From the NCBI RefSeq assembly GCF_026745355.1, contig NC_079202.1, positions 43,089,061 through 43,153,060 on the forward strand: a stretch of DNA of 64,000 nt, given 5' to 3'. This document shows positions 21,801-33,956 of this stretch, one piece after another. The position numbers and the translations under genes are program-made. This stretch comes from Beta vulgaris subsp. vulgaris (Eukaryota > Streptophyta > Magnoliopsida > Caryophyllales > Amaranthaceae). Every line of letters begins with the position of its first letter. The stretch's first letter is position 1. A model generated the notes under the pieces. The model did no database searches, was not told where the DNA came from, and saw only the letters and a list, made by a program, of their open reading frames with translations.

Positions 21801-24800
21801 AGTCTTACGAGGTATTACTAATACTTAATCAAGGGGGAAGGGGGAAGGGACAAGGGACAAGGGACAAGGGACAAGGGACAAGGGGGAAGGGGGAAGGGAG
21901 AAGGGGGAAGGGACAAGGGACAAGGGACAAGGGAGAAGCCCATATTGCAGAATCATAGAGACTAAAAAAGTATCCAAGACTAAAGCTTCTTGTCATTGAT
22001 CTACCTGAGTTGAGCTTCAAGCCGTGAACTGGTTTATGCGAAGAGTGTATGATGCTCTCTGCTTTCGAACTAACACCTGAAGATCCAGATTTTTGTAAAG
22101 ACTCCATTGCCGCAATTGCTCGAGCAGCTTCCTGAATGGTTCATATACAAGCCAGTGAGAAAAAAATGGAGCAGAAATGAACAATTACACACAATAGGGC
22201 TCGTATCATTAGACCCATATGTTAATGAACAGTCATTGGTAAAGTCTCATTTGTGGATGTTACATAATGACTAACCTCTTCAACCTTCTTCGAACGCTTT
22301 TCCATGGACTTTGACCATTTTAGACTAGTTCCAGGAAGACTTGTGACCTTTGATCTTCTTAAGGAAAATCCACGACCGGATCTTACATACACAGCACCCC
22401 TCTTTCTTGAAGAAAGCAGTTTTCGACTTAACAGCAACACAAATACTCAGTCAGACAATCAGATTCACAAGCAAATAGAAGTCCAAAAGGAGAAGTTTAT
22501 GTTTTAGCAAAGGGGTTTGATAATAACAGAGCTAGCTACGCCAGAGACAAACCTCCAATATGTAGCTCTTTTCCATGGCAACAAATGGGACAGTAGCCTC
22601 CCTGATCTCAATGCATCAACACCTTTAACACAGGACTTGGAATCACCCAACTTCCATACAAGGGAAAATTTTGAAGATTTAGCTGCATACAACAGTTACG
22701 TTAGTGTGGAACTTATTCCATGTAATGGCAAATTATAGCCACCTTGTTGTGTAGATAGTAGATACACTTCTAGCATGCAAAAGCACCGGGAGTTAAATCT
22801 TCTCAAATCAAGTATAGATACAGTACTGGCATGCATTGCATAAAAGTAAAAATAGCTGCTAAGACCAGACACATCATATCAATTCAATTACAAATCGTTA
22901 GGAACATGAAATGTCATCTTGCAACCGACATGCAATTATTGAACTGTAGTCTTCAGTGGTAAATAGGAAGGCAGATGACAATATACCTTTATTAGATAGT
23001 CGTTTAGTAGAACTTCTGCCAGAGTAAACAGGAAGAGCCCTTTGAGAAAGAGACTTAGAACTATCTTCATTTACAGCAACCATTTGTTGGATATTACCTT
23101 CAGAAGAAGCTCTAATGAGTTGGTTTTTCCGTCTCTTGTAGTAATTGCTATCTGAAGAAGAAGCCAATGTCTTGTCCATGTTAGACACAGATGATTGAGA
23201 GGTCCTTGAAGCTGCGATCAATTGATTTGATTTGCGCTTTATGTAAATCATCCTCTTTGAAGTTGTGCCTAGCAAATCTCCATCACTGACTATACCAGGA
23301 TCCTCCAACCTTGTATGCACAACACTTTCTGGATCTCTGAAGGAACTCAATGGAGCATCAGCGGATTTGAGTGCCTCTTCGTTGTCTGTTTCTTCAGATT
23401 GATCTACATATAAGGAAGATGTACATTCTCCAGAGTATGCAATATCATTATCTGGTGTCTTAGCACTGCAGGGTAATGGAGGCGTTTTTGGCATTTCGAT
23501 GGGGGTGATTTGCGCTCCTGTCACAAGGCCATCAGGTGAATCAGCAGATTCAATCATCACAGAGCCCACCATCTTACCAATCCTGTCCATCTCATTTGGC
23601 TTTGACCGATCAACAGCTGCATCAAAAGCACGAGACCCTGAGGCAACTGCACCAGAAGCAGGATTTCTCACAAGACTGTTACCTTTCCGAATGTAAGATG
23701 TATCCTGAACCTTCATGGGCTTCCCATAAAGTGGCCTGTGTGGAAGAGGAGTCCGCACAGAAGGCTTCTTCACAGGTATGTTTGAAGCTGACAAGGTATT
23801 TGTTCGATGCCATGTTCGAGGTTTTGCTGGATAGGTCTGTGTTTTGCTAGATGGGTGAATGATAGTGCGGTGGCTGGTGGAAGGACTTGCTTCAGTACGA
23901 GTTAGCACATTCCTTCTCTGTCTACTCATAAAATTTGAATTAGACATTCTGGTATTTAAATGCTTTGATTGCAATGGTACACTTTTCAAAGTCAATGGCT
24001 GAGCGCCAAACGAGGTTGAGGTACCTAGCTTTGAGGAATTCTTCTGATTTTCAGGAGCTAAATTTGCCTTGGAGGTGTACGAACTCTGTGTTGCTAAAGG
24101 TTGATTTGATTTTTTGTTATCCGTACTCAGCTTCTCACCTGAGACCAAGTCAATTGCCGAATTAGCATTAGATGTAGCCAAGGTGGGAGAAAAATGAGAG
24201 GGAACCCCAGGAAAGCCCACATTGGACGGTGTATCAAACATGTTAGTTGCTTCATCATGGCTAGACTCACCACACGACTGCTGCGAACCAGACAGAGAAG
24301 ATGTTATAGCATTACAAGCAATATTATCATCACAATCCATATCCATAGAAAGAGGTCCTTGATCTGCATCCCCAGTGTGATCAACCGGCAAGCATTGTAA
24401 GCCATCTCTTCTATCATTTGTTGCCATCCTACATGCTGATTCCAGCGCAATTAACTCATTTTCATCCTTGGCTCCAGACACCATCAAATTTCCATCTACA
24501 ATCTGATTGCACTCCGATTCTGGAAAACAAGACTGTTCTGCAACTCGAGGAACACTCTCCACGATAGACAACCATGAATCCTTGCACAAGTGATCAGACT
24601 TTGAGTTGTCAGCAAATGTACTTGTTTCTGCACACAAACTGCTAGTTGATCCACCAATCCTATCTGTAGTATCAATTACAGACTTAGATAGATCAAATCC
24701 CTCTACTAAATGTGGTGAATGCTTGACAGATCCCCCATCAGAAAATGCAGGTAGATCAGAGCTCTCAGATCCTATTGCATCATTCAAAACTGATTCCAGT

Positions 24801-27733
24801 GGAAGAATTTTCCTTTTCTTGCTACAAGTAGAAGGATACTCAATTGAATCTAAATCATGAATAGGGTTCATGGAATTCTCACCCTCTAAAAAACTTACAG
24901 GGAATTCATTTCCACAAGAAGCATCTGATTTGATGCATGATGACCCTGAAACTGGAGGTCTGTGTTTCTCTACAGGAAGCATTACTTCCTTAATAGAAAA
25001 GCTTATGCTCACAGCACTCTCATGACCAGATTCAAATATTTTTGAATCTAAAGATTCTGGCTCAGTTTCAGCTTTTCTCTTTATGTTGTGTAGAGAGCTA
25101 CCCTCTTTAACAGAAAAGGGCAAAACACCTCCAAAGTACATACAACTCTTTGAAGATCCTTCTCTTCCTAGTGTATGTTCATCATTGACTAGCATGGTGT
25201 CCGATCCTTGACATTGTTGCTCCTGGATGTTGTTTGTGACTCTGGCATCAGAAACAATGTTTATATTTTTTGAATCCGTAGTAACATCATCATCATTATG
25301 ACCGGCAGAAGTTCTGCTTTTGTCATTGGGTACATCAATCGAGAAACTTCCCAAATTTACACAGTTCTCAGAATGCCTTAACTCAGGCACATCAATCCTA
25401 TCCAAATTCAGTCCGAGAGTAGCATTTTCAGATGACGAAAAGACCAGAGTTTCACAAGGTCTATCAGCATGAACCATGGGGCACGCTAACTCCTCTATAT
25501 TTTCTTCCTTGTTTGAGACATTAACAGGAACCGAACTCAAGACGGCTACAGAATTTAATGTATCCACCTTTCCACTATAAACGTCATTGCTATCCACATT
25601 GTCTTTGATATGTACCACCACTAACTCTGAGGATCCTTCCACAGAACCATTATTTACCAACCCAGGAGCTATGTCCTGATACTTGACACCGTCTTTTTCA
25701 GTGTGAGTGCCTGAACTACACTTATCCACAGAATTTGTTACATCCTCATCTGGATTTGAGATTCTTTGATCATTTTGTATATATCCTTTTGTGTTTTCGT
25801 GATCTTGAGAAACTCCAGGCCCCAATAATCCTAGTGAACCAGAAAGAGATTCCAACATTTTCTTCACCCTCATTCTCACAGGAGCAGATGCGTCAGAAAC
25901 AGAATGATCAACAACTTCCTGTTGACCTACCACAATTAAAGATCCATTGACATCAATTTTTCCCGTACCTGAAATGTCATTGTCAGTTGATCCAATAATA
26001 TTGCCACTCTCCTTCCCTGATTGCTTTACAGATAAATCAGAAAGCATGGAGTTATCAGATGGATGATTGGCAGAATTGCACACATTCACAAGCCCACGGT
26101 CCGCCTCTGTGGGTGCTAGATGATTGGCTGAATTTTTCACATTTACAAGCCTATGGTCAGCCTTTGTGGGCGCTAGACTAGATAGGCCGGGAAGAGGGCT
26201 AATGGCTCTCCTCTTCTTCCGCACTGGAGAGGAAGAAACCTTACTAAATCCAGCATTCTTTTCGTCCTTACCTAATACTTCCCCTTTTAGAGATGCCTTA
26301 CGAGCAATACGTCCAGACAAGCTGCTGGAGCGAACAGGAGATGTCTCTGAACGGTTACCACCTACCTCTACATTGTTTTGAGTACCAAGTCTTCTCAGAA
26401 TAGGAGACATTCTAGCTCTATTCTTGGTATCTTTCTCTTCCTTTTTAGATATCAAGGAATAATTCTCAGGAGACTCACCATCTATCTTAGTACCTGAATC
26501 ACTCACGACGCTATTCACATTAAAATCTACTCCAGAAGATGAAGAGGCAGCCATCTTGGCCACTAAAGCATTCGACTTAAAAGACACATCAAGCTCAACC
26601 GGGCTTCTGACTCTCTCTTCACTAATCCTACGATCTAGGGACTCTAAATTCGACTCTTTACCTTTGTGGGGACTAGGAGTTGCATTATCAAACCTATTCC
26701 TAAAACCACTATTACTACTACTACTATGTTGTTGTTTGGGTGGCTGTAGCCTTAGGAGGGCACTCTTCTTTTGCACAATCTTCTTAGGAGTGCCGCGATT
26801 ATTATACTCTTGCACCTCTTCCTTCCTCCCCCTATTACTCAAGCCATCATCAACCTCAATCCCACCACTCCGAAATTTAATCGGAGAACGAGACACTTCT
26901 CTGGATACACCACCCCGCCTGACATTGATATTTACATTCTCCTCCAACACACCCTCCTCTCTCCCACCTCTAACAACAACCTCATCATTGAACGACCCTC
27001 GAACACATTCACTAGCAACAGAATCCATCTCAAAGTCGTTCCTCATCACCACCTCCGGATGATATCTCTCATGACGATCACGATCAAAATCAGGCTCCAA
27101 TCTATCCCCAACCCCCAAAACCCTGCGATCATCAATCCGATCACGATGAAACTGATACTCAACAACATCAGGATGATGATGCAACCTCATCCGAGGCTGT
27201 TCCAACTTGAATTCCTCCCTAAACCTAGGATGAGGAGGAGGAGGAGAACTATCAATCTGACGCCTAAACCTATCAAATTGAAGAAAATGAGGGGGAGACA
27301 TACGATGAGAAATGGGCGAAAGAGGCGGACCAACCCTAGAATTATGCGGAGGTGGTGGTGGAGGTGGAGGTGGTGCAGGAAGCTGATTCAATCGAAAGCG
27401 AGAATGACGATCAACATCAACATCAATACTATGATTATCATAAACACGATTAGGCGGAGATCGGAACTTTTCAATAAGTTCATCTTCGACAATATGACGA
27501 AGCGGGTGAGCGTGGTGAGGGTGATGGTGAGGGGGAGAATTGATGAAATTGAAGTCGTCAAAGGGTTTTTGGTGATGGTGAAGAAGACGAGGAGAGAGAG
27601 TGTGGTGGTGCTGATGGTGTTGCGGCGGCGGAGGAGGAGGAGGAAGGTGGCGTTGAGGTGGAAAAGAATTAGGGTAATCGTCGGGGAAAGAGGGGGGAGG
27701 AGGAGGAGGGCGAAGAGGGAAGTACCTGGATGA

Positions 27734-27766
<33 letters not shown>

Positions 27767-27841
27767 ATCCATTGGATGGTGTTGCCGAGATTGATGAGGG
27801 TGGTGGTTGTGGTGGTGGGTGTGGTGGCGATGATGGTCCAT
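18891..27841 (-). CDS. Large CCCH zinc-finger protein, ZC3H3 / Arabidopsis C3H7 type
   Basis: Ten exons with GT-AG junctions and consistent phase: 27841-22987, 22682-22553, 22426-22276, 22131-22005, 21742-21668, 21012-20922, 20804-20534, 20435-20393, 20319-20216 and 19295-18891. They sum to 6,252 nt, about 2,083 residues. Exon 1 encodes 1,618 residues of mostly disordered sequence: a His/Pro-rich start, then Ser-rich. The C-terminus has five CCCH fingers: residues 1854-1874 (CX8CX6CX3H), 1882-1899 and 1909-1926 (CX7CX4CX3H), 1936-1954 (CX7CX5CX3H) and 1958-1977 (CX8CX5CX3H). Relatives bind RNA in the nucleus; ZC3H3 acts in mRNA polyadenylation and export, inferred here. The ATG lies 177 bp from a 20.8-kb MULE. 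Starts further inside are possible. Confidence 0.9.
21831..21935. repeat. Intronic GGGACAA minisatellite
   Basis: Tandem 7-bp units GGGACAA and GGGGGAA alternate in blocks for about 105 bp inside the intron between exons 4 and 5 of the CCCH gene. Strongly purine-biased on the plus strand. Confidence 0.9.
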
Positions 27842-28008
27842 GCCTGGTGAAGGTGTATTTGGGTGGATTGGGTTTTTTCTCTCTCTTATTGTGGGTTGGA
27901 ACTTGGATGGTGTGCGTATGGTTGTGATTTTGAGTATTTGATTTTAACTTGTAGTCATGGAAAAATCAAACTATGTCAAACTCAAAGTTTCGGACTCTTA
28001 TCGACACA
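27842..28008 (-). promoter_or_regulatory. Remaining 5' flank of the CCCH gene
   Basis: These 167 bp, plus the 10-bp duplication at 28009-28018, are all that separates the CCCH gene ATG from the 20.8-kb MULE. They should contain at least part of the 5' UTR. No core promoter motif stands out. The original upstream DNA would resume at 48789. Confidence 0.5.
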
Positions 28009-28058
28009 CTCGAATTAAGAGTACTGATTTGCCCATATCCGATATGGGCTGATAGTTG

Positions 28059-29157
28059 CCCATATCCGATATGGGCTGATAGTTGCCCATATCAGGGGCA
28101 TTTTAGTAATTTCAAGGCAAAAGTAAAAAGGAGGTTGAGTTAGTAAATATTAGATAGCGGTAAAAATTAGATGAAAGGCAATAGCTTGTTCAAGAAGGAT
28201 CAGAACCCGCTTCTTCTCTTCTTCTCCCTCTCCATCACTGAAGCGAATTTACTATTACGGAACATCTGAATCATATTGTTTGCAATTAAGGTATATCCGG
28301 TTATCTTGGAAATTGTAGAAGTGAAGTAAATTTCGTTGAATTTGTTTTTTATTTTGTTTTTTTATGAAAGAAGTGAGTTAAATACTTAGGGTTAGTGTAA
28401 AAATACGTTAAAAGAGATGGGATTTAGTTCAATTGTAAGCAATTTGTCTTTAAATGAGTTTAAAAATTGGGTTTATGTGTACTTTATTGTGAAATTTTTG
28501 TTTTTTGTGTAAATTAATAATTTCATATGAATGGAGTGTTGGTGTTGGTTAAATTTTTTAGTTTTTTGTGTAATTTAATAATTTCGTATGAATGGAGTGT
28601 TGGTGTTGTTGAAATTTATGTTTTTTGTGTAGTTTAAGAATTTCGTATAAAATGTTGTAGTTTATTGAGTATGTAATGATTTAAGTGTAATTTTTTGAGA
28701 AACTTCGTTTGGATGGAATGGTGAAGAAACAGTGTTGTTTTGTGTAATTAATTGACACAATGGAGTTTGAATAAAAGTAGTTGTAATTTATTGTCTTTTT
28801 TTGGGTTTCTTTGTAATTAATTGACAAATTACATATGAATGGAGTGAGAAGAAAAACTGTTGTAGCTTAAAACATATGGCAGCGCTTATAATTTTTGAAA
28901 ATGTTTCAATATGATATTGGTAGATGAATGATATTGGTAGATGAATGATATTGGTAGATGAATAATATTGGTAGATGAATAATATTGGTAGTTGAATAAT
29001 ATTGTTAGTTGAATAATATTGTTAGATGAATAATATTGATAGATGAATAATATTGGTAGATGAATAATATTGTTTAGATGAATAATATTGGTAGATGAAT
29101 ATTGGTAGATGGATTTAGTATATTGGTATTGATTATGAATGTGGGAATTGTATAAAT
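28059..29157. other. Left flank of the MULE; tandem repeats
   Basis: No gene. 28500-28660 holds about three degenerate copies of a 70-bp unit containing TATGAATGGAGTGTTGGTG. 28912-29110 is a minisatellite of about 17 bp, unit ATTGGTAGATGAATAAT, roughly ten copies. It precedes the first exon at 29158 and may serve as its upstream region. Confidence 0.65.
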
Positions 29158-32062
29158 ATGAGTCGTAAGAATGACGATACTTTGTCAGATGAGTACGAGT
29201 CGGAAGCAGAATGTTTGGAGCAGGTAATGTAGTAAAAGTGTTTATTAGATTAGGATGTATTTATTAAAAATAGAATGTAACAAATATAATTTATATTGGA
29301 GTAGGGAGGTGGATTAAAGAGGACGAAGAATTTGAGAGGAAGTAAGAGGAAGAAGAGGTTGAAACGTGTGGCTGAAGAGGTAAGAACTTGGTGAATAATT
29401 TGTAGGTCTAATATATATGATTTCTTATTGTATAGTATGTTTTGTTTTGTATTATTAGCAATGAATTATTATGAATTGTTTTAAAATGTGCAATTGCAGA
29501 TTGGAAGCGAATATAGTGGGAGGAAATTTAAATTTTCAACAGATATGTTTAGGGTGAGTGGTCTAAGTGAAGGTGGTGCAGTGAGATCACGGGGTGAGGT
29601 TTGTAAAACGCAACTAGTAAAAGTGCAAAGGTGCGCATCCTAATGTGAATTGTAGGGTCGAGACGTTAGGGAAAGTTGTGGGTGGATTTAATGCAATAAA
29701 AGTTGAGTGGGTTATGGAAATGGGTTTTGGAGGTTTGTTGGAGTTGAAGCGTAGGAGATTGCCGCGTTCGTTATGTTATTGGTTGATGACTTTGGTTGAC
29801 ACAGAGAAGAAGGTGTTGATGTTGCCTCGTGGTGTGGATTATCCGTTGGATAGGAGTCAGGTGCACTGGGTTTTAGGGACCCCGGTTGGTCCAAAGAGGG
29901 TGCTAAAGGTTGCACGGGATGATGATAGCAAGATGGCAGTAGCAAACATTAGGAGGAAGTATGGGTCGGGTGTTGGGATTCCGATGGTGAAAGTGTTGGA
30001 GATAGTTGAGGGAGTATGTGATAATTCTGGAGAGTATGAATTCAAGACTGCATTTCTTATACTGGTTTTGTGTGATTTTTTATGTCCTATGACATGCCGA
30101 AGGCTAGAGAGTGATCTTGTCGTTGCCGCAACTCTTGCTATGGATGCAAAGGATTATGATTGGTCGTCCCTGGTGCTTGAAAAGCTTCTAGTACATGCTC
30201 GACATTTTTGCGGAGAAGTTTTATAAGCATGGGTATGCAAAGGGCTGTGGAGGCTGTACATACTTTCTTGCTGTGAGTAAAGTATAATAAATTCTTATAA
30301 TAAGAAGTAATATATATTGTTAATAATATGGTAATGTATGTACATACTTCCTTTGAACATGGCTAAATTTATTTATGATTTGCAGATTATGTATCTTGAT
30401 AGGCTCAACCGACCTCCTATCAAATGGGGTTTGTTTCCAAGATGTAAGGCATGGTCATTAAAAGTTGTGAATTCGGTGAAATCTGAAGATCAATTTGGTG
30501 ATGGAGATTATGGGAGAATAGGGGTAATTTACTGAACTGGTAATACTATGTATTTAGTTTATTGTGTTGAAGCTTATAATGTCTTTGTGTTGTGATGGAT
30601 AGTGCATAGATTTAGCTTATGGGGAGAGACATCCTTTGATGGCGAGAGACAGTGTAGGTCCTCAGTCGATGGCTTACAAGGTAGTTACTTATTGTTGTTA
30701 AGTGTTATTATTGAGTTTGAAAAAAACGGTCTGTATATGGTGTTTTTATAATTAACTTCAGTGTTATTACTGACTTTGACTTTCAAAAAAACCAAAAATT
30801 TATGTATATGGTCTTTTTATATTTAACTTATGAGTTTGAAAACAACCAAACTTTATTTATTGAGGAGAAATTAGAAACCAAACTTTAAGTATTATTGTGT
30901 AATATGGGTGCAGATTGCAAGTATAGTCTTAAGGGGAATGGGTATTGAGTTACCCGGTGGTGTGGGTGGTGTTAATGTACCCGCGGTGTCGGAATCTGAT
31001 GGTGAAGGATACGGGTTACGGCGAAGGGGCCCTAGGGACAAGCTGAACCCATATCAGCGGAAGAAGCTGAGGAGAGGTGGAAGGGATTGTGGTGATAATG
31101 TGGATGGAAGATTGAGGAGGAGTGACAATGAGTGGCAGGGCCATGGTGAGCAGGCTGATGGCGACGAGGATGAGGAGAAGGGCCATGGTGAGCAGGCTGA
31201 TGGCGATGAGGATGAGGAGGAGGAGGGGCATGGTGAGCAAGGTGATGGGGATGAGGAGGGGCATGGTGAGCAAGGTGATGGGGATGAGGAGGGGCATGGT
31301 GAGCAAGGTGATGGGGATGAGGAGGAGGAGGGGCAGGGTCATGGGCTGCATGGTGAGCAGGAGCAGGAGGAGGGGAGGGGCAGCAGCAGGGGATGGGGAT
31401 CAGTAGGGGGCAGCATTATGAGGGGGAGGGACAGTAGAGGCAGCAGGGGGATGGGGATGAGCAGGGGCAGCAATGTGAGGGGCAGGGAGAGGGGGAGAGA
31501 CATGAGGAGGGGCAGGGAGAGGGGGAGGGACATGAGGAGGGGTAGGGAGATGGGGAGGGACATGAGGAGGGGCTGGGAGAGGGGGGGACATGAGGAGGGG
31601 CAGGGAGAGGGGGAGGGACATGAGGAGGGGCTGGGAGAGGGGGAGGGACAGCAGGAGGGGCTGGGAGAGGGGGGGGGGGACAACAGGAGGGGCAGGGAGA
31701 GGGGAGGCAAACCCACACCCCAAACACATCACAGCAACCACCAAAACTTAATCCTAAACCAACATATGTCAAATTCATATCCTATACTACCTCCACCTCC
31801 TAATTATACTTATGAATATTGTGGAGATTTTGTGGTTAGGCAAACTCCCCCCTTCATTAGGGACTATGCGGAAGTGAATGTTAATGAACATGTTTACTTT
31901 TACCATGTTCCAAGATATGAAGTGTGTGAAGAAAATCGAGTTTACTTATTAAGTGCTTTAGATGTAAGACACCTAATGAGGATTCCTTTTTGTTCATGGC
32001 CTCCGCACATGTTACCATTATATATGGTTGGGCCTGATGAGTACGTTAAATACGCGTACTAA
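29158..32062 (+). pseudogene. Plant-mobile-domain-like gene of the MULE, frameshifted
   Basis: Possible exons with GT-AG ends are 29158-29223, 29305-29379, 29500-30272, 30386-30523, 30603-30680 and 30914-32062. The core from about 29640 resembles the transposon-associated plant mobile/DUF1985-like domain: VMEMGFGGLLELKRRRLP, then WVLGTPVGPKR and later IMYLDRLNRPPIKWG. Frame is lost near 29620-29640 and again near 30195-30210, where the next frame continues AEKFYKHGYAKGCGGCTYF. The last exon holds two low-complexity blocks, acidic GHGEQGDGDEE repeats (about 31130-31340) and RGRERGRDMRRG repeats (31420-31690), then an ordered tail ending DEYVKYAY. Relatives often end in a Ulp1 protease; I could not find one here. 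Confidence 0.6.
31130..31695 (+). repeat. Purine-rich coding minisatellite
   Basis: Two adjacent tandem arrays lie in the last exon of the gene above: 27-bp units containing GGGCATGGTGAGCAAGGTGA at 31230-31335, and about 30-bp units around GGGACATGAGGAGGGGC at 31490-31690. The plus strand is almost all purine. Confidence 0.85.
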
Positions 32063-33048
32063 CCCTCCATTGGTGATTTGGGAGCCCTTCCGAAAGTTGT
32101 GATGGTCTTCATAAAGTGGGAGATGGTGCAGCTGGACATGCAACGCGTGGAACATATAATTGTGCCATGGCGCTTCGAAAATGTGATGGACCCTTATCCC
32201 ATAATGTACAATAGAGGTAGAGTATTACTCTTGTGCACGGTACTATGTCATTTATGCATGGCTACATTTGAAGATTCCATGGAGGTTTTCCAGGTAATAG
32301 GGCGAATGAGTGTGTTCCATATTGTTATTAAAGAGTGGGTTGCAAGGCAAAACAATGGCTTTAGGCCATTCAACTTAGTGAAGATAAGCCCGAAAATGCA
32401 TACTCGTACCCCGATTATAATGTTACATACTCCAATAATAATATGGAGTACGAGGGGAATAACTAGGCCAGGGTTCATATATAAATTGTTCTCCGTTATT
32501 CGCGACCATCAACCCAAAGCAATTATATTATTAGAGATTCGAGCAACAGGAAATCAATTTTGGTCTATATGGCACTGTGGGAGGGGGGGGGGGGGGAGAA
32601 ACATGCAATGGCTCCATGCACCCGGATATCGACATAGCGGGGGTAGTGTTGTTATGTAGGATCCAACTAAATTTGACTTCACCACCATTCCCGTGAATGA
32701 TATGGAGGATACAAGGATGAAGGTTGTGCTTAAGGTAATTGTGGTTTATCATCTATCATAAAATACATATATAGAATATTGGCTAACATAATTTCTTGTA
32801 TAGGGACGATGAGAAAGAAATTCCGACAGCAAATTTTGGATGCATGAAGCGGGTTTTATCGGCTATTATATATGTTTTGTGTTTTTTTATGTAACGTGAT
32901 GTCACGTTTTTAGTTTAAATTCTAGGTTATTTATTATCGTTATGTTATTATCAAATTTAATGATTTGAAGGATATTATTAAAGTTACTTATATGTTATTA
33001 TAATTAATGTTATAATATGGTATAATGAAGGCCTCCCCCGTATAACCA
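32063..33048. other. MULE interior, unassigned
   Basis: A plus-strand frame at 32078-32659 (193 codons) follows the stop at 32062 with only a short gap and may be a frameshifted continuation, but it matches nothing I know. A run of 14 G lies at 32581-32597 and suggests slippage. The rest is AT-rich. Confidence 0.4.
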
Positions 33049-33408
33049 TTATAATAACGGTTTTTTCACCAAGTACCCCCGAGTTTTCAAAAAATTCACC
33101 TGGTACCCTCCAAGTTTTCAAAATTCACCTGGTACCCCTCAGTTTTGTGTAAATACACCCAAATACCCCTACTGTCATCCTTCCGTTAGAGCTCCGTTAG
33201 ACCAAACTTACATTCACAAGGTACCCTCAAATATAAACATTTTTCACCAGGTACCCCTAAATGTTACCAAATACAACCTGCAAGTTAACAACGACTAGTT
33301 TCTGATTTTAAAAAACTAGCCGTTAGGTGCCTTTACTAAGTTTATTTATATATTGCGGATCCCCCTCTTGACATCTTTAGTAGTATTCTCTTTTTACCAT
33401 CTCTCTAA

Positions 33409-33770
33409 AATGAGTTCTCTCTCTAAAACATCATCCTCAACCCAAGAGTCAACATATGTTCGGGTTCCAAATCGAATGTGTAGATGTGGGAGGAAATTTG
33501 CAATTAGAAGTTCTGATTCAAGTTTAAACCCACAACGATTGTACTTTAAGTGTGATGTTTGTGACACTTTTAGGTGGTGCAAAGGTTGGGTGGAGCAAAT
33601 GGAGGCATCCATAATGAGGCACAGGGCATGGGAAGGTCAGAGAATGAAAATATGCAAGAAGAGTTGAAGAGATTGAAAAAGAAGCTTAAAGAACAAAGGA
33701 ACTTAGTTAGGCTTACAATTAAGTTAGGTTTACTTATGGTTGTATTGCTTGTCATTGTAATTTGGAAGTA
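33409..33770 (+). pseudogene. GRF zinc-finger protein with coiled coil and membrane segment, frameshifted
   Basis: From the ATG at 33409 the frame encodes a GRF-type zinc finger: MCRCGRKFAIRSS, then NPQRLYFKCDVCDTFRWC, with the C-X-C, C-X2-C, Phe and Trp pattern of the family. In the next frame (to 33770) come a Lys/Glu-rich coiled coil (MQEELKRLKKKLKEQRNL) and a hydrophobic helix (LGLLMVVLLVIVIW). The shift lies between about 33590 and 33660. GRF plus coiled coil plus C-terminal hydrophobic segment is common in plant transposon-linked proteins. The role is unknown; GRF fingers usually bind nucleic acid. Confidence 0.72.
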
Positions 33771-33956
33771 AGTGATGTAATTTTGGGCACAATAATCAAA
33801 AAAATTTGCTTAACATAATTATCATTGCATCCAAAAAGATCAATGTAGCTTTACAAAAAACTGGTTTTCCAACAAACAATGTAGCTTTACAAAAAACTGC
33901 TTTTAGTTAATTCCCCAAAAAATTATGTTCAAAAGTTGCAAATGTTAGTATGTTGC

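Noticed and set aside
26771..27733. Long plus-strand open frame (320 codons)
   Set aside because: It is antisense to exon 1 of the CCCH gene; its Arg/Ile-rich composition is the shadow of His/Pro/Asp-rich codons.
31016..31778. Several minus-strand Pro/Ser/Leu-rich open frames
   Set aside because: They are shadows of the purine-rich tandem repeat on the plus strand.
32078..32880. Possible Ulp1 (C48) SUMO-protease domain after the mobile-domain-like gene
   Set aside because: All three frames were read. No His-Trp, Asp and Gln...Cys catalytic pattern could be found, so the protease is not claimed.
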